DNA of 64,000 bases, from positions 2,046,001 to 2,110,000 of the forward strand of contig NZ_CP116398.1 of the NCBI RefSeq assembly GCF_029643245.1, read 5' to 3'. Below the pieces are notes generated by a model. The model was not told the origin of the DNA and searched no databases. It saw only the letters and a list, made by a program, of their open reading frames with translations. Source of the stretch: Methylomonas sp. EFPC3. GTDB taxonomy: Bacteria; Pseudomonadota; Gammaproteobacteria; Methylococcales; Methylomonadaceae. Made by a program: the position numbers and the translations under genes. Below, piece after piece: positions 50,003 through 58,871 of the stretch; positions within the stretch are counted from its first letter, which is position 1, and the number at the start of each line of letters is the position of its first letter.

Positions 50003-51883
50003 TCAACTTACCACCAACCTCGGCACCGCCGACAGCAACCTCTGCGTATACTCATGCTCCGGCGCCCCGCAAACCCGAGCAGTAGAGCCATGCTCCACCA
50101 CCTTCCCCCGATACATCACCACCGTCCGATCGCTGAGATACTCCACGACGCCAATGTTATGGGTGATAAACAGCAAGGTCAGATTACGCCGGCGGCGGAT
50201 GTCCAATAACAGTTGCAGAATTTCCGCCTGCACCGACACGTCCAACGCGCTGGTGATTTCGTCGCAGACGATGAATTCCGGATTTAACGCCAAAGCCCGC
50301 GCCAGACCGATGCGCTGGCGCTGGCCGCCGGAGAATTCGTGCGGGTAGCGCCAGAGCGCGTCGCGGCCGAGTTGCATGTCGTCCAACAGTTGCTCGGCCA
50401 AAGCGATGCGCTCGTCGCGGCTGGCGCCGATGCCGTGCACCTGCATCGGTTCGGTCAGCGTGGTTTCTATCAATAATCGCGGATTCAACGACGATTGCGG
50501 GTCTTGAAAGGCGATCTGCATCTGCCGACGCAACGGCCGCAGTTCTTTGGCGGACAATCCGACCAGTTCCCGGCCATTGATGCGGATGCTGCCCTCGGTT
50601 GGCGGCTCCAGCTGCAACACGGCGCGGCCCAGCGTGGTTTTGCCGCAACCGGATTCGCCGACCAGCGCGACGATTTCGCCGCGCGGGATATCCAGCGACA
50701 CGTCGTCGACGGCTTTGATGTGATCGACCACGCGGCGCAACAGACCCTTGCGCACCGGGAACCAGACTTTCAGGTTGCGGATCTGGATTAGCGCGTCGCT
50801 TTCGGTAGCGGCTTGCGGTTTTGTTCCAATTGCAGGCTCGGCTGGTTGCAGATTCGCAGTGGGTTCAACCCGCGCAGCGGCTGCCTGTGCCTCGACCGGA
50901 ATGACATCAACTCCGGTAGCCGATGCCGCCTGCAGCTTCAGACCGGCCCGTTCCAGAACGGAAAGCGATTTTCGATCCTTCTCAGCCGGAGTGGAGAGAG
51001 GTGGTTGTATTTCTTCTGCGAGCTGCGGTGGCGCTTCGACGGGCTCAGCGCGAACGGCTTTCGGGGATGCGGAGACATCGGGCTTGGCCAGATTCTCCGG
51101 CACCGAAGCCAACAGTTTTTGCGTGTACGGATGCTGCGGATTCCCCAGCACGTCGCGGCAGCGGCCAGCTTCGACCAATCGGCCGTATTGCATCACGCCG
51201 ACCCAGTGCGCCATTTGCGCGACCACGCCGAAGTCGTGGGTGATGAACAGCATGCTCATGCCGGTGTCGTCTTGCAGCTGCCGCATTAGCCTCAGAATCT
51301 CGGCCTGCACGGTGACGTCCAGCGCAGTGGTCGGCTCGTCGGCGATCAGCAGCTTGGGTTGGCAGGCCAAGGCCATCGCGATCATCACTCGCTGGCGCTG
51401 GCCCCCGGACAATTGGTGCGGGTAATCGCGAAAGCGCGAGCCGGGATTGGGTATCTGTACCTGGGTCAAGGCGGCGACCGCGCGTTGCTCGGCCTCGTTC
51501 GGGTTCATGTCCGGGTAATGCAGTTGCAGCGCTTCGATGATTTGCTCGCCGACTGTCAACACCGGGTTCAGCGATGTCATCGGTTCCTGGAAGATCATCG
51601 CGATTTGCGCGCCGCGCACTTGGCGGACATCGGCATCGGGCAAGGTCAGCAGGTCGCGGCCCTCGAACAGAATCTGGCCGCTGGGATGATTGGCGATACC
51701 GTCCGGCAACAAGCGGATCACCGACAAGGCGCTGATCGACTTGCCACTGCCGGATTCGCCGACCAGACAAAAGGTTTCGCCTTGCGGGATTTCAAAACTG
51801 ACGTCCTCGACTGCTTTGACCGGCTCGGCGCCGGTGTGCAGATAAGTGCGCAGGTTTTTGACTTGCAATAACGGCGCGCTCAC
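50003..51883 (-). CDS. yejF: Fused double ATP-binding subunit of peptide ABC importer
   Basis: 626 residues, two ABC ATPases in tandem as in YejF (OppD and OppF-like halves). First Walker A GESGSGKS at 42-49 with signature LSGGQRQR; second GESGCGKT near 402-412 with FSGGQRQR. Between them lies a ~95-residue Ala/Pro/Glu linker (about 268-362) that is longer than needed and contains VRAEPVEAP, the read-through product of a REP-like DNA element. Starts with GTG overlapping the upstream permease stop (GTGA). Powers uptake of oligopeptides or similar solutes. Confidence 0.92.
   Translation of the reverse strand: MSAPLLQVKNLRTYLHTGAEPVKAVEDVSFEIPQGETFCLVGESGSGKSISALSVIRLLPDGIANHPSGQILFEGRDLLTLPDADVRQVRGAQIAMIFQEPMTSLNPVLTVGEQIIEALQLHYPDMNPNEAEQRAVAALTQVQIPNPGSRFRDYPHQLSGGQRQRVMIAMALACQPKLLIADEPTTALDVTVQAEILRLMRQLQDDTGMSMLFITHDFGVVAQMAHWVGVMQYGRLVEAGRCRDVLGNPQHPYTQKLLASVPENLAKPDVSASPKAVRAEPVEAPPQLAEEIQPPLSTPAEKDRKSLSVLERAGLKLQAASATGVDVIPVEAQAAAARVEPTANLQPAEPAIGTKPQAATESDALIQIRNLKVWFPVRKGLLRRVVDHIKAVDDVSLDIPRGEIVALVGESGCGKTTLGRAVLQLEPPTEGSIRINGRELVGLSAKELRPLRRQMQIAFQDPQSSLNPRLLIETTLTEPMQVHGIGASRDERIALAEQLLDDMQLGRDALWRYPHEFSGGQRQRIGLARALALNPEFIVCDEITSALDVSVQAEILQLLLDIRRRRNLTLLFITHNIGVVEYLSDRTVVMYRGKVVEHGSTARVCGAPEHEYTQRLLSAVPRLVVS
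51033..51061. repeat. REP-like palindrome inside the ABC ATPase gene
   Basis: Plus-strand text GCTTCGACGGGCTCAGCGCG and the following AACGG match the common extragenic repeat whose two ends TTCG and CGAA pair. Here it lies inside a coding linker, in frame, and encodes VRAEPVEA on the minus strand. Confidence 0.55.
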
Positions 51884-53061
51884 GACTCGCCTCCGTTGCG
51901 GCGCGACAATTTCGGATCGATTGCGTCCCTGAACGCTTCACCAATTAGATTGTAGGCGAACACCGTCATGAAAATCGCCCCGCCGGGAAACACCGCCATC
52001 CACCAGTTGAAGGTCGAGGATTTTACGGCCTGATCCAGCATTGCCCCCCAAGACGGTGCATCGACCACGCCGAGGCCCAAGAAACTCAAGGTCGCTTCCG
52101 ACAATATGGCGCCGGCGACGCCGAAGCTGACCGCGACCAGCAGTGGCGCGACACCGTTGGGTAACATGTGGCGGAACAGGATCGACGGCAGCGGCAAGCC
52201 GCTGGCAATCGCCGCCTGCACGTAGTCCTGCTTGCGCAGTTTCAGAAATTCGGTACGCACGTAGCGGGCGTAGCCAGACCAGCCGGTGACTCCGATGATG
52301 ACCATCATCATGTACAGGCTGCGGCCGAAGAAGGCGACGAAGGTCAGCAGTAAAAACAGGGTCGGGATGTCCTCGAAGATTTCCACCAGGCGCATGCCGA
52401 GCATATCGACCACACCGGAGAAATAGCCCATCAGCCCGCCGACGACGATGCCGATCGCCAGGGCAATGCCGGTGGCGATGAAGCCGATGCTCAAGGCGAT
52501 GCGGCTGGCATGGATCATCCGGCTCAGCACGTCGGCGCCGTTTTCCTCGGTACCCATCCAATGCCTATGGCCTTCGCTGGCGAACGGCGCTTCCAGGCCC
52601 TTGCTGCCCAGGTCGCGCAGGTAATCGCCGGGCGCGTAGGGAATCGGCGGCATGATTTTCCAATCGACCTGACTGTATTCGGGGCCGCGAAAATCGTCGT
52701 AGATTACCAGGGCCGGCGGCTGGACGGTCAGGTTGGCAATCAAAGCGGCCAGCCCGGTGCCGGCCAGAAACAGTAAAAACTTGGTGCCGCCTGCCAACGG
52801 CAACCGCGACACCGCCAACGCGATGAAAAACCCCGCCAGAATCCCGGCATCCTCGATCGATAGATAGCGCAACACCGGCGCCGAAATCTCGCCGTTTTTG
52901 CTCATCAATAACGGCATCGAGTTGGCCAGAAACGGCGCGAATACGGCAAAAAACACCAACACGCCAACCCAGGCCAAGCCGAATTTGACGCCGACGCCGT
53001 CCAGCGTGCGCCGCCAGATGCGGGCGGCGAAGGATTGCCGACTGACGATGGGCTTAGTCAT
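51880..53061 (-). CDS. yejE: Peptide ABC importer permease, YejE/OppC-like
   Basis: 393 residues. One N-terminal helix, a second group near 60-110, a periplasmic segment (~125-190) with HRHWMGTEENGADVLSRM, typical of OppC/DppC, and the BPD transmembrane domain with the EAA loop (AAIASGLPLPSILFRHMLPN). Overlaps the ATPase by 4 bases and the first permease by 8. Confidence 0.92.
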   Translation of the reverse strand: MTKPIVSRQSFAARIWRRTLDGVGVKFGLAWVGVLVFFAVFAPFLANSMPLLMSKNGEISAPVLRYLSIEDAGILAGFFIALAVSRLPLAGGTKFLLFLAGTGLAALIANLTVQPPALVIYDDFRGPEYSQVDWKIMPPIPYAPGDYLRDLGSKGLEAPFASEGHRHWMGTEENGADVLSRMIHASRIALSIGFIATGIALAIGIVVGGLMGYFSGVVDMLGMRLVEIFEDIPTLFLLLTFVAFFGRSLYMMMVIIGVTGWSGYARYVRTEFLKLRKQDYVQAAIASGLPLPSILFRHMLPNGVAPLLVAVSFGVAGAILSEATLSFLGLGVVDAPSWGAMLDQAVKSSTFNWWMAVFPGGAIFMTVFAYNLIGEAFRDAIDPKLSRRNGGES

Positions 53062-54127
53062 AACTCACCCGCGGGTCGGCCAGCGTGTAACAGAAGTCGG
53101 CGATCAGATAGCCGATCAGGGTCAAAAAGCCGCTGATCCAGGTGATCGACAACACCAGCTCGCGGTCCCTGCCCTTCACCGCTTCGACCGCCAGTTGGCC
53201 CATGCCGTTGATGCTGAAAATGTTCTCGACGATCAACGAACCCGCCAGCAAACTCGGCAGCAAGCCGGCCGAAACGGTAATCAGCGGCAGCAAACTGTTG
53301 CGGAACACGTGCTTCCACAGCACGTCGTTTTCGGCCAGGCCCTTGGCGCGGGCGGTGCGGGCGTAGTCGGCGTGCAGGTTTTCCAGGATCGAGGTGCGGG
53401 TCAGCTTGGCCAGCGCGGCAAAGCCGCCGTAGGACAAACAAATCACCGGCAACACCAAGTGCCAGATGCGATCCAGCAAAAAGCCGCGCACGAAGCCGCT
53501 GTCGTCCCAATGCGGCAGGAACGGCATGTCCAAGGCTTCACGGTCGCTAAGGCCGGCGGTCGGAAACCATTGAAAATATTGGACGTTGGCGAAGAAACCC
53601 AGCAGCAGGACGCCGGCCAGCATGGTCGGGATCGACCACAAGCCCAACATCGCCAGGCTGGAACCGACATCGAAGGCACCGCCGCGTTCGGTCGCCGATT
53701 TCATGCCGATCCAGATCGCCAGCGCGTAGGTGAACGGTATCGTCACCAGATTGAGCAGCAAGGTAATCGGGATGCGCTCGGCGAGAATGTCGGCGACCGG
53801 CCGGCCGTATTGAAAGCTGGTGCCAAGATCCATGCCTTTGCTCAGCGAGAACGACTGGTGGCCTTGCTCGTCGCTGACGAAACCGATCGGCGAAACATTG
53901 TTCAGCCAGCGCAGGTATTGCAGCGGCGCGGGTTGGTCAAGGCCGTAGCGCTTGTTGTAATAGTCCAGCAAGGCCTGCTTTTCCTGCGGCTTCATGTCCA
54001 TGCCGCCGACCAGGGTTTGGGCGCTGATACCACCCGGCGACGCGGCCATCACCGTGAACACGACGATGGTGATGCCCAGCAAAGTCGGCACCATCAACAG
54101 CAGGCGGCGCAGCAGATAAGTCAGCAT
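53054..54127 (-). CDS. yejB: Peptide ABC importer permease, YejB/OppB-like
   Basis: 357 residues. MLTYLLRRLLLMVPTLLGIT is the classic N-terminal helix of OppB/DppB/YejB. Six helices in all and the cytoplasmic loop DYARTARAKGLAENDVLWKH for the ATPase. Fifteen bases after the substrate-binding protein gene. Confidence 0.93.
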   Translation of the reverse strand: MLTYLLRRLLLMVPTLLGITIVVFTVMAASPGGISAQTLVGGMDMKPQEKQALLDYYNKRYGLDQPAPLQYLRWLNNVSPIGFVSDEQGHQSFSLSKGMDLGTSFQYGRPVADILAERIPITLLLNLVTIPFTYALAIWIGMKSATERGGAFDVGSSLAMLGLWSIPTMLAGVLLLGFFANVQYFQWFPTAGLSDREALDMPFLPHWDDSGFVRGFLLDRIWHLVLPVICLSYGGFAALAKLTRTSILENLHADYARTARAKGLAENDVLWKHVFRNSLLPLITVSAGLLPSLLAGSLIVENIFSINGMGQLAVEAVKGRDRELVLSITWISGFLTLIGYLIADFCYTLADPRVSYD

Positions 54128-54142
54128 CCGGCGTCCTCCGGC

Positions 54143-55990
54143 TTATTGGGTGTATTTTTGCTGGGCCAGCGGCACGTAGTTTTCCAGCGGCAGCGAACCC
54201 AGGTTCAAGCCCAGTTTGGTCATTTGCAGATTGTGAATACGCTTGTCGACGAACAACAGACTTTTGCGACGCATCAGGAAGGTATAGGGCTGGTCTTCGT
54301 AGAGGATGCGTTCGGCCTGCTGCCACAGCGGCATACGTTTGCCTTCGTCGACGGTACGGCGGGCGGTGTCGATCAATTTGTCCAGTTCCGGATTTTGGTA
54401 GCCGATGAAATTATCACCCTTGCTGATCGCCTGCGAGCTATGGAAGGCTTGGTACAGGTCGGTTTCGATGCTGCTGGTCCAGCCCAGGGTGATGGCGTCG
54501 AAGTCTTTTTTATCCAGGTTTTCCAGCATCACCGGCCATTCCTGCGGGAACGGCACCAGTTTGACGCCGGCTTTGGCGTACAGATCCTTCAACAACAGCA
54601 CCATGCGGCTGGTGTCTTCGTTGGCCTGGAAGTAAGTCAGTTTGAACTCGAAGGGCTGACCTGTTTTGTCTTCCAACACGCCGTCCTGGTTGCGGTCTTC
54701 GTAGCCGGCTTCTTTCAGCAAGGCCTTGGCTTTATCGAGATTGGCTTGATACGGCTGCAAGGTAGCGTCGTGCTGCTTGCTGGCGTTGCCGAACGGGCTG
54801 ACCGCCGGCTCGGCGTAGCCTAGAAACACATCCTTGATGATGCGGCCGGTGTCGGTCAAATAGCTCATGGCCTGGCGCACCCGCTTGTCGGCGAAGCGGG
54901 TCGGTTTGCCGCCGCGCATCTGGTTCCAGCCGATGTAGCTATAACCCACCACTGGCGGCATGTATTCGAAGCTTTGGCTCTTAGCTTGAATCTGGGCGTC
55001 GCTTTGCAGTTGTTTGTATTCCGAGGCTCGCGCCGAGTAGGAGTCTATGTCGCCGTTGCGGTAGGTGGTCAAACGGGCGCTGTCGTTTTGGATGATTTTC
55101 CACAAGATGCGGTTGTAGGCCGGCTGCACGTCGCCCCAGTAGCGCTCGTTGCGCACCAGCTCGACATTGCCTTGGTCCGGGGTCCAGCTTTTCGGATCGG
55201 CCAGTTTAAAGGGACCGCTGCCCAGCAACAGGCCTTTGGATTCGTTGAATTTTTGCGGTTCTTTCAGGTAGGGTTCGTAAAAATGCTTGGGCAGAATATT
55301 CATACCGCCGGCCAGGGACAGGGCTTCGAAATACGGTTCCTTATAGGTGAACACCACCCGGTATTTGCCTTCGGCCTTGACCGACTGAATCTTCTGCAAA
55401 TAGGCACGCTCGCGCGGCGCCTGGATCGCCTCGGTCATGATGAAATTGAAGCTGAATACCACATCGTCGGCAGTCAGCGGCTGGCCGTCGGAGAAGGCGA
55501 CGTCGTCGCGCAACTCGAAAGCGATGGTCAGACCGTCTTCGCTGACCGTCCAGCTTTTGGCGATCAAACCTTCCCAGGCCAGCGTATCCGGGTTGCGGGT
55601 AATCAGGCTTTCCTGGACGTAGCTTTGTACATTCGAGGCGTAGGCATCGGTCGATACCAGCGGCGTAATGGTTTTCAGGTTAGTGCCGAAGGCTTCGACG
55701 CTCCAGTCGCCTGTGGCATAATCCGGCAGCTTGGTTGCGGCATACGCTCGTTGAAAGGCCGGGGCAATGCCGCCGGATTGTGCGGTTTGCGTCTGCCCTG
55801 TCAAGGCACCGCTAGCTGCTAGAGTGCGCAACTCGCGCATGGCCTGGGCTTGTTCGGCCAATGCGGCCTGCATTTCGCTAAGCTTCACCCATTGCCGGTC
55901 TATCTGGTACATCGTCAATACGATCAAAACGAGTGCCAAGCAAACCAAGCCGTAAAGCGTCCAATCCCGAGAAGCGAATGGTTTTTCCAT
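54143..55990 (-). CDS. yejA: Peptide-type solute-binding protein, membrane-anchored
   Basis: 615 residues from ATG 55990. Family 5 extracellular solute-binding protein (oligopeptide/nickel type): WTVSEDGLTIAFELRDDVAFSDG and DDVVFSFNFI are standard. The N-terminus is odd: a helix at 11-29 without a cleavage site or lipobox, then a ~27-residue coiled coil (30-56) and a short Gly/Thr/Gln linker, so it looks like an uncleaved anchored receptor. First gene of the four-gene operon yejA-B-E-F. The ligand is unknown. Confidence 0.88.
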   Translation of the reverse strand: MEKPFASRDWTLYGLVCLALVLIVLTMYQIDRQWVKLSEMQAALAEQAQAMRELRTLAASGALTGQTQTAQSGGIAPAFQRAYAATKLPDYATGDWSVEAFGTNLKTITPLVSTDAYASNVQSYVQESLITRNPDTLAWEGLIAKSWTVSEDGLTIAFELRDDVAFSDGQPLTADDVVFSFNFIMTEAIQAPRERAYLQKIQSVKAEGKYRVVFTYKEPYFEALSLAGGMNILPKHFYEPYLKEPQKFNESKGLLLGSGPFKLADPKSWTPDQGNVELVRNERYWGDVQPAYNRILWKIIQNDSARLTTYRNGDIDSYSARASEYKQLQSDAQIQAKSQSFEYMPPVVGYSYIGWNQMRGGKPTRFADKRVRQAMSYLTDTGRIIKDVFLGYAEPAVSPFGNASKQHDATLQPYQANLDKAKALLKEAGYEDRNQDGVLEDKTGQPFEFKLTYFQANEDTSRMVLLLKDLYAKAGVKLVPFPQEWPVMLENLDKKDFDAITLGWTSSIETDLYQAFHSSQAISKGDNFIGYQNPELDKLIDTARRTVDEGKRMPLWQQAERILYEDQPYTFLMRRKSLLFVDKRIHNLQMTKLGLNLGSLPLENYVPLAQQKYTQ

Positions 55991-56210
55991 GGTAAATCTG
56001 TCCGAAAGTTTCGAGGCGAAGGGAGCGGAGTTTATATTGACGCTGACCACAACGGCAACCGGTATCAATTTCCAGAAACTGCCGCAAAAGCTGCTGTACT
56101 TTACCTTCAGGCCGGCGATTTGCAAAATCGCTGCTTTGCTCCAAGCCTCCGTTTTACCGATTGTGCAGGAATCGGGGCCGCTAGTCAGGCCTGCGTCAAA
56201 TCGCGGTTAC

Positions 56211-56237
56211 AAAAAAGGGAGCTTTACGCTCCCTTTT
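56211..56237 (-). terminator. Intrinsic terminator of ppiD
   Basis: On the minus strand GGGAGC/GCTCCC with loop GTAAA, extended by AAAA/TTTT, then a run of six Ts, about 20 bases after the ppiD stop. Confidence 0.85.
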
Positions 56238-56255
56238 CAAGTCTCGGCTGAAAAA

Positions 56256-58124
56256 TTATTGCTTTTCCGGCCGAACCACAATATCAGCTTTGGCTTGCAA
56301 CGCGTTCAACACTGCTTCGAGTTGCGCCTTACCGAAAGCCGCGGCGATGTTTTTCGAGATCGCAGCTTGCTTGTTTTTGTCGGCCTCGGACATTACGCCT
56401 TCGTTGACTTTGTGAATGGCTAGCACCAATTTGCCGCCGTCGGCATTATCCAGCACGGCAATACTCGGTTGACCGGCATGCGGCTTGGCGGCTTTGAATA
56501 TTTCCTGGACGACCGGCGCAGGTAACTGAGTGGCGTTACGCGCCAAACCGTCCAGTTTTTTCGAAACCAATTTTCTAGCTTCGGCCGCCTGGGCCAGCGT
56601 TTTTCCCGACGCCAGATCCTGTTTGACCTGATCCGCCACCGCGACGGCTTGCTGACTGGCCTTGTCGCGTTGAATAGCGGCAATCAGCTCTTTTTTGACA
56701 TCTTTCAATTCCTTAACTGCTGCCGGCTGGTGCGAGGCTACGCGCAATACCACCAGCTTATCGCCACCAACTTCGATCGGCTCGCTGTTGCCGCCCTTCA
56801 ACACATCTTCAGAGAATGCGGCGGCACGAACTTTTTCTTCGGCGGCGATGCCTTCGCCGTTTGCCCGGGTAAACTCAGCCGTTTTTTGTACCGGGCCGCC
56901 CAGTAAATCGGCTGCGGCCGCCAGACTGTCCGGATTCTCGTAGCTGACTTCGGCCAACTTCTCAGCCAAGGTATTGAATTTGGTTTCGGCTTGGCTCTTT
57001 TGATAGGCCTTGGCGACTTCGGCTTTGACCGCTTCGTAGGGCTTGGTTTCGCCCGGAGCCAGTTCGGTCACTTTGATCAGGTGGTAACCGAAAGCGGAAC
57101 GCACCGGCTCGGATATTTCGCCCAGCTTCAGCTTGCTGGCGGCGTCCTCGAAGGCCTTTTCCATCACGCCGACGTTGAACAGCCCCAAATCGCCGCCGTT
57201 TTTCGCCGTCAATTTGTCGTCCGACACTTCGGCCGCCAATGCGGCAAAATCCTTGGTTTGCAAATCCTGCTTGGCTTTTACGGCTCTTTGCAGCGCTTGA
57301 GCGTCTGCATCCTTGTCTTTACCAAAAGCAAACAGGATATGGCTAATTTTGCGACGCTCCTGGGTCGTGAATTGAGCTTTTTGGTCTTCGTAATAGGCCT
57401 TCAGATGTTCGTCGTCGGCCGCAATACCGGATGCCAGTTTATCCACCGAGAGTTCGACATACTCGACCGAAACCTGTTCGTCGGTACGGTAATCGTCCTG
57501 ATGCTGCTGGTAATAAGCGGTAAGTTCGTCGTCGCCAGGCTGTTGCGAGACCTGAACCAACGGGACCGTCACATATTCAATATCGCGGGTTTGGTTTTGG
57601 ATTTTGAAGAAACCGGCGATTTCGGCAGGTGTCGCGAAACTGCTATCGATGATGGCGCGCTGAAACTGTTCCATGACCAAGGCTTTCTTGATGCGATTGA
57701 CGAACTCAGCGGATGACATGCCCTGTGAGCCCAACAGCGTTTGGTATTGGGTTTTGTCGAACTTGCCGTCTTTTTGGAAATACTCCAGCGATTGAATGAA
57801 ATCCCTGGCAGTGTCGTCGCTGACGATCAGGTTTTCATTCTGCACGTACTGCAGCAATACTTCGTCGCGCACCAGCTTTTCCAGAGCTTGCTTTTTCAGC
57901 GTTTCTTCATCGAATTTCATGCCCGCCAAGTTTTGGGCATATTGCTGGTAGGCCTGATTGACGTCGCGCTGGAAAAACTCCTTGCCTTCCACCGTCACTA
58001 CCGGCACTTCTTTGCCGCCGCCGAGATAATTTTGAATGCCCCACAAACCGAACAGCACGCAAATAAATATCAATATGATCGATGCAAAAACTCCATGCAC
58101 CTTTTCTCTTATTTCTAAAAGCAT
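56256..58124 (-). CDS. ppiD: Periplasmic folding chaperone PpiD
   Basis: 622 residues, standard length. One N-terminal membrane helix (about 13-31), a SurA-like N-terminal chaperone region, a parvulin domain (about 255-360: RKISHILFAFGKD, GGDLGLFNVGVM, SAFGYHLIKV) and a C-terminal helical domain. It associates with the Sec translocon and helps newly exported outer-membrane proteins. hupB-ppiD order is conserved in Gammaproteobacteria; here two tRNA genes lie between. Confidence 0.93.
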   Translation of the reverse strand: MLLEIREKVHGVFASIILIFICVLFGLWGIQNYLGGGKEVPVVTVEGKEFFQRDVNQAYQQYAQNLAGMKFDEETLKKQALEKLVRDEVLLQYVQNENLIVSDDTARDFIQSLEYFQKDGKFDKTQYQTLLGSQGMSSAEFVNRIKKALVMEQFQRAIIDSSFATPAEIAGFFKIQNQTRDIEYVTVPLVQVSQQPGDDELTAYYQQHQDDYRTDEQVSVEYVELSVDKLASGIAADDEHLKAYYEDQKAQFTTQERRKISHILFAFGKDKDADAQALQRAVKAKQDLQTKDFAALAAEVSDDKLTAKNGGDLGLFNVGVMEKAFEDAASKLKLGEISEPVRSAFGYHLIKVTELAPGETKPYEAVKAEVAKAYQKSQAETKFNTLAEKLAEVSYENPDSLAAAADLLGGPVQKTAEFTRANGEGIAAEEKVRAAAFSEDVLKGGNSEPIEVGGDKLVVLRVASHQPAAVKELKDVKKELIAAIQRDKASQQAVAVADQVKQDLASGKTLAQAAEARKLVSKKLDGLARNATQLPAPVVQEIFKAAKPHAGQPSIAVLDNADGGKLVLAIHKVNEGVMSEADKNKQAAISKNIAAAFGKAQLEAVLNALQAKADIVVRPEKQ

Positions 58125-58181
58125 AAACGCTTTCCTTAAACAGAATTAAACCCGATCGCTAAAGGCGATAAAATTACACGC

Positions 58182-58212
58182 AAAAAAAAACCTCGGACCG
58201 TACGGCCCGAGG
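58182..58212 (-). terminator. Intrinsic terminator after tRNA-Asp
   Basis: Minus-strand CCTCGGGCCG pairs with CGGTCCGAGG around TA, followed by nine Ts. It ends the tRNA-Val/tRNA-Asp (and possibly hupB) transcript before ppiD. Confidence 0.9.
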
Positions 58213-58221
58213 TTTCTGTTT

Positions 58222-58298
58222 TGGCGGAGCGGACGGGGCTCGAACCCGCGACCCCCGGCGTGACAGGCCGGTATTCTAACCAACTGAACTACCGCTCC
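58222..58298 (-). tRNA. tRNA-Asp (GTC)
   Basis: 77 bases with encoded CCA. Acceptor GGAGCGG pairs with CCGCTCC; anticodon loop CCTGTCACG gives GTC. Confidence 0.97.
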
Positions 58299-58304
58299 AA
58301 AGTC

Positions 58305-58380
58305 TGGTGGGTGCTGAGGGGTTCGAACCCCCGACCCTCGCCTTGTAAGGGCGATGCTCTCCCAGCTGAGCTAAGCACCC
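58305..58380 (-). tRNA. tRNA-Val (TAC)
   Basis: 76 bases with encoded CCA. Acceptor GGGTGCT pairs with AGCACCC; anticodon loop CTTACAAG gives TAC. Six bases from tRNA-Asp, so one transcript. Confidence 0.97.
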
Positions 58381-58393
58381 GACTAAAGAGCAA

Positions 58394-58666
58394 CTAGTTT
58401 ACAGCATCTTTTAAAGATTTGCCAGCTTTAAATGAAGGAATTTTTGCGGCTTTAATGGTGATCTCTTCGCCGGTTTGCGGGTTGCGGCCTTTACGTTCCG
58501 CTCTTTCTTTAACATCGAAAGTACCGAAACCAACCAGGGCAACGGAATCGCCTTGTTTCAATGCGTCTTCAACGGCTTTGATAAAACCATCCAGAGCCCG
58601 ACCAGCATCGGCTTTTGTCAACTGTGACGCACTGGCAATAGCGTCAATAAGTTCCGATTTATTCAT
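58394..58666 (-). CDS. hupB: DNA-binding protein HU-beta
   Basis: 90 residues, nucleoid protein of the HU/IHF family. [11 protein letters not shown] and the beta-arm signature [21 protein letters not shown] are clear. A GGGGA ribosome site precedes the ATG. It lies between lon and the tRNA genes, the conserved gammaproteobacterial place. The tRNA genes start only 13 bases after its stop, with no terminator between, so hupB mRNA may run into them. Confidence 0.97.
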   Translation of the reverse strand: MNKSELIDAIASASQLTKADAGRALDGFIKAVEDALKQGDSVALVGFGTFDVKERAERKGRNPQTGEEITIKAAKIPSFKAGKSLKDAVN

Positions 58667-58824
58667 TTATTTCCCCTTAGGATGTCGTTGTATTAATTAT
58701 GCTCGGCAAACAAACACGTGTTTTGCCCGCCCACCGGTTATTCCACCAACCCGAATACGGCCTCTCCTCTGCGAGAGGCCGACATTTATATCAACGGGCT
58801 GCGATCGGTGTCAAGCGTTAGGAG

Positions 58825-58858
58825 CCTTGGAAACCACGATTTTTGCGGTTTCCAAGGA
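58825..58858. other. Eleven-pair stem-loop downstream of lon
   Basis: CCTTGGAAACC (58825-58835) and GGTTTCCAAGG (58848-58858) are perfect inverted repeats with a 12-base loop, 14 bases after the lon stop. No clean T-run follows on the minus strand, so it may be a weak terminator or an mRNA-stabilising stem. Confidence 0.55.
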
Positions 58859-58871
58859 TTTTAACCCATGC

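Noticed and set aside
52898-54823. Plus-strand open frame of 641 codons
   Set aside because: Lies antisense to the two permease genes and the binding-protein gene, whose frames have clear motifs; composition (His/Gln/Arg/Val-rich) is typical of the antisense frame of GC-rich genes.
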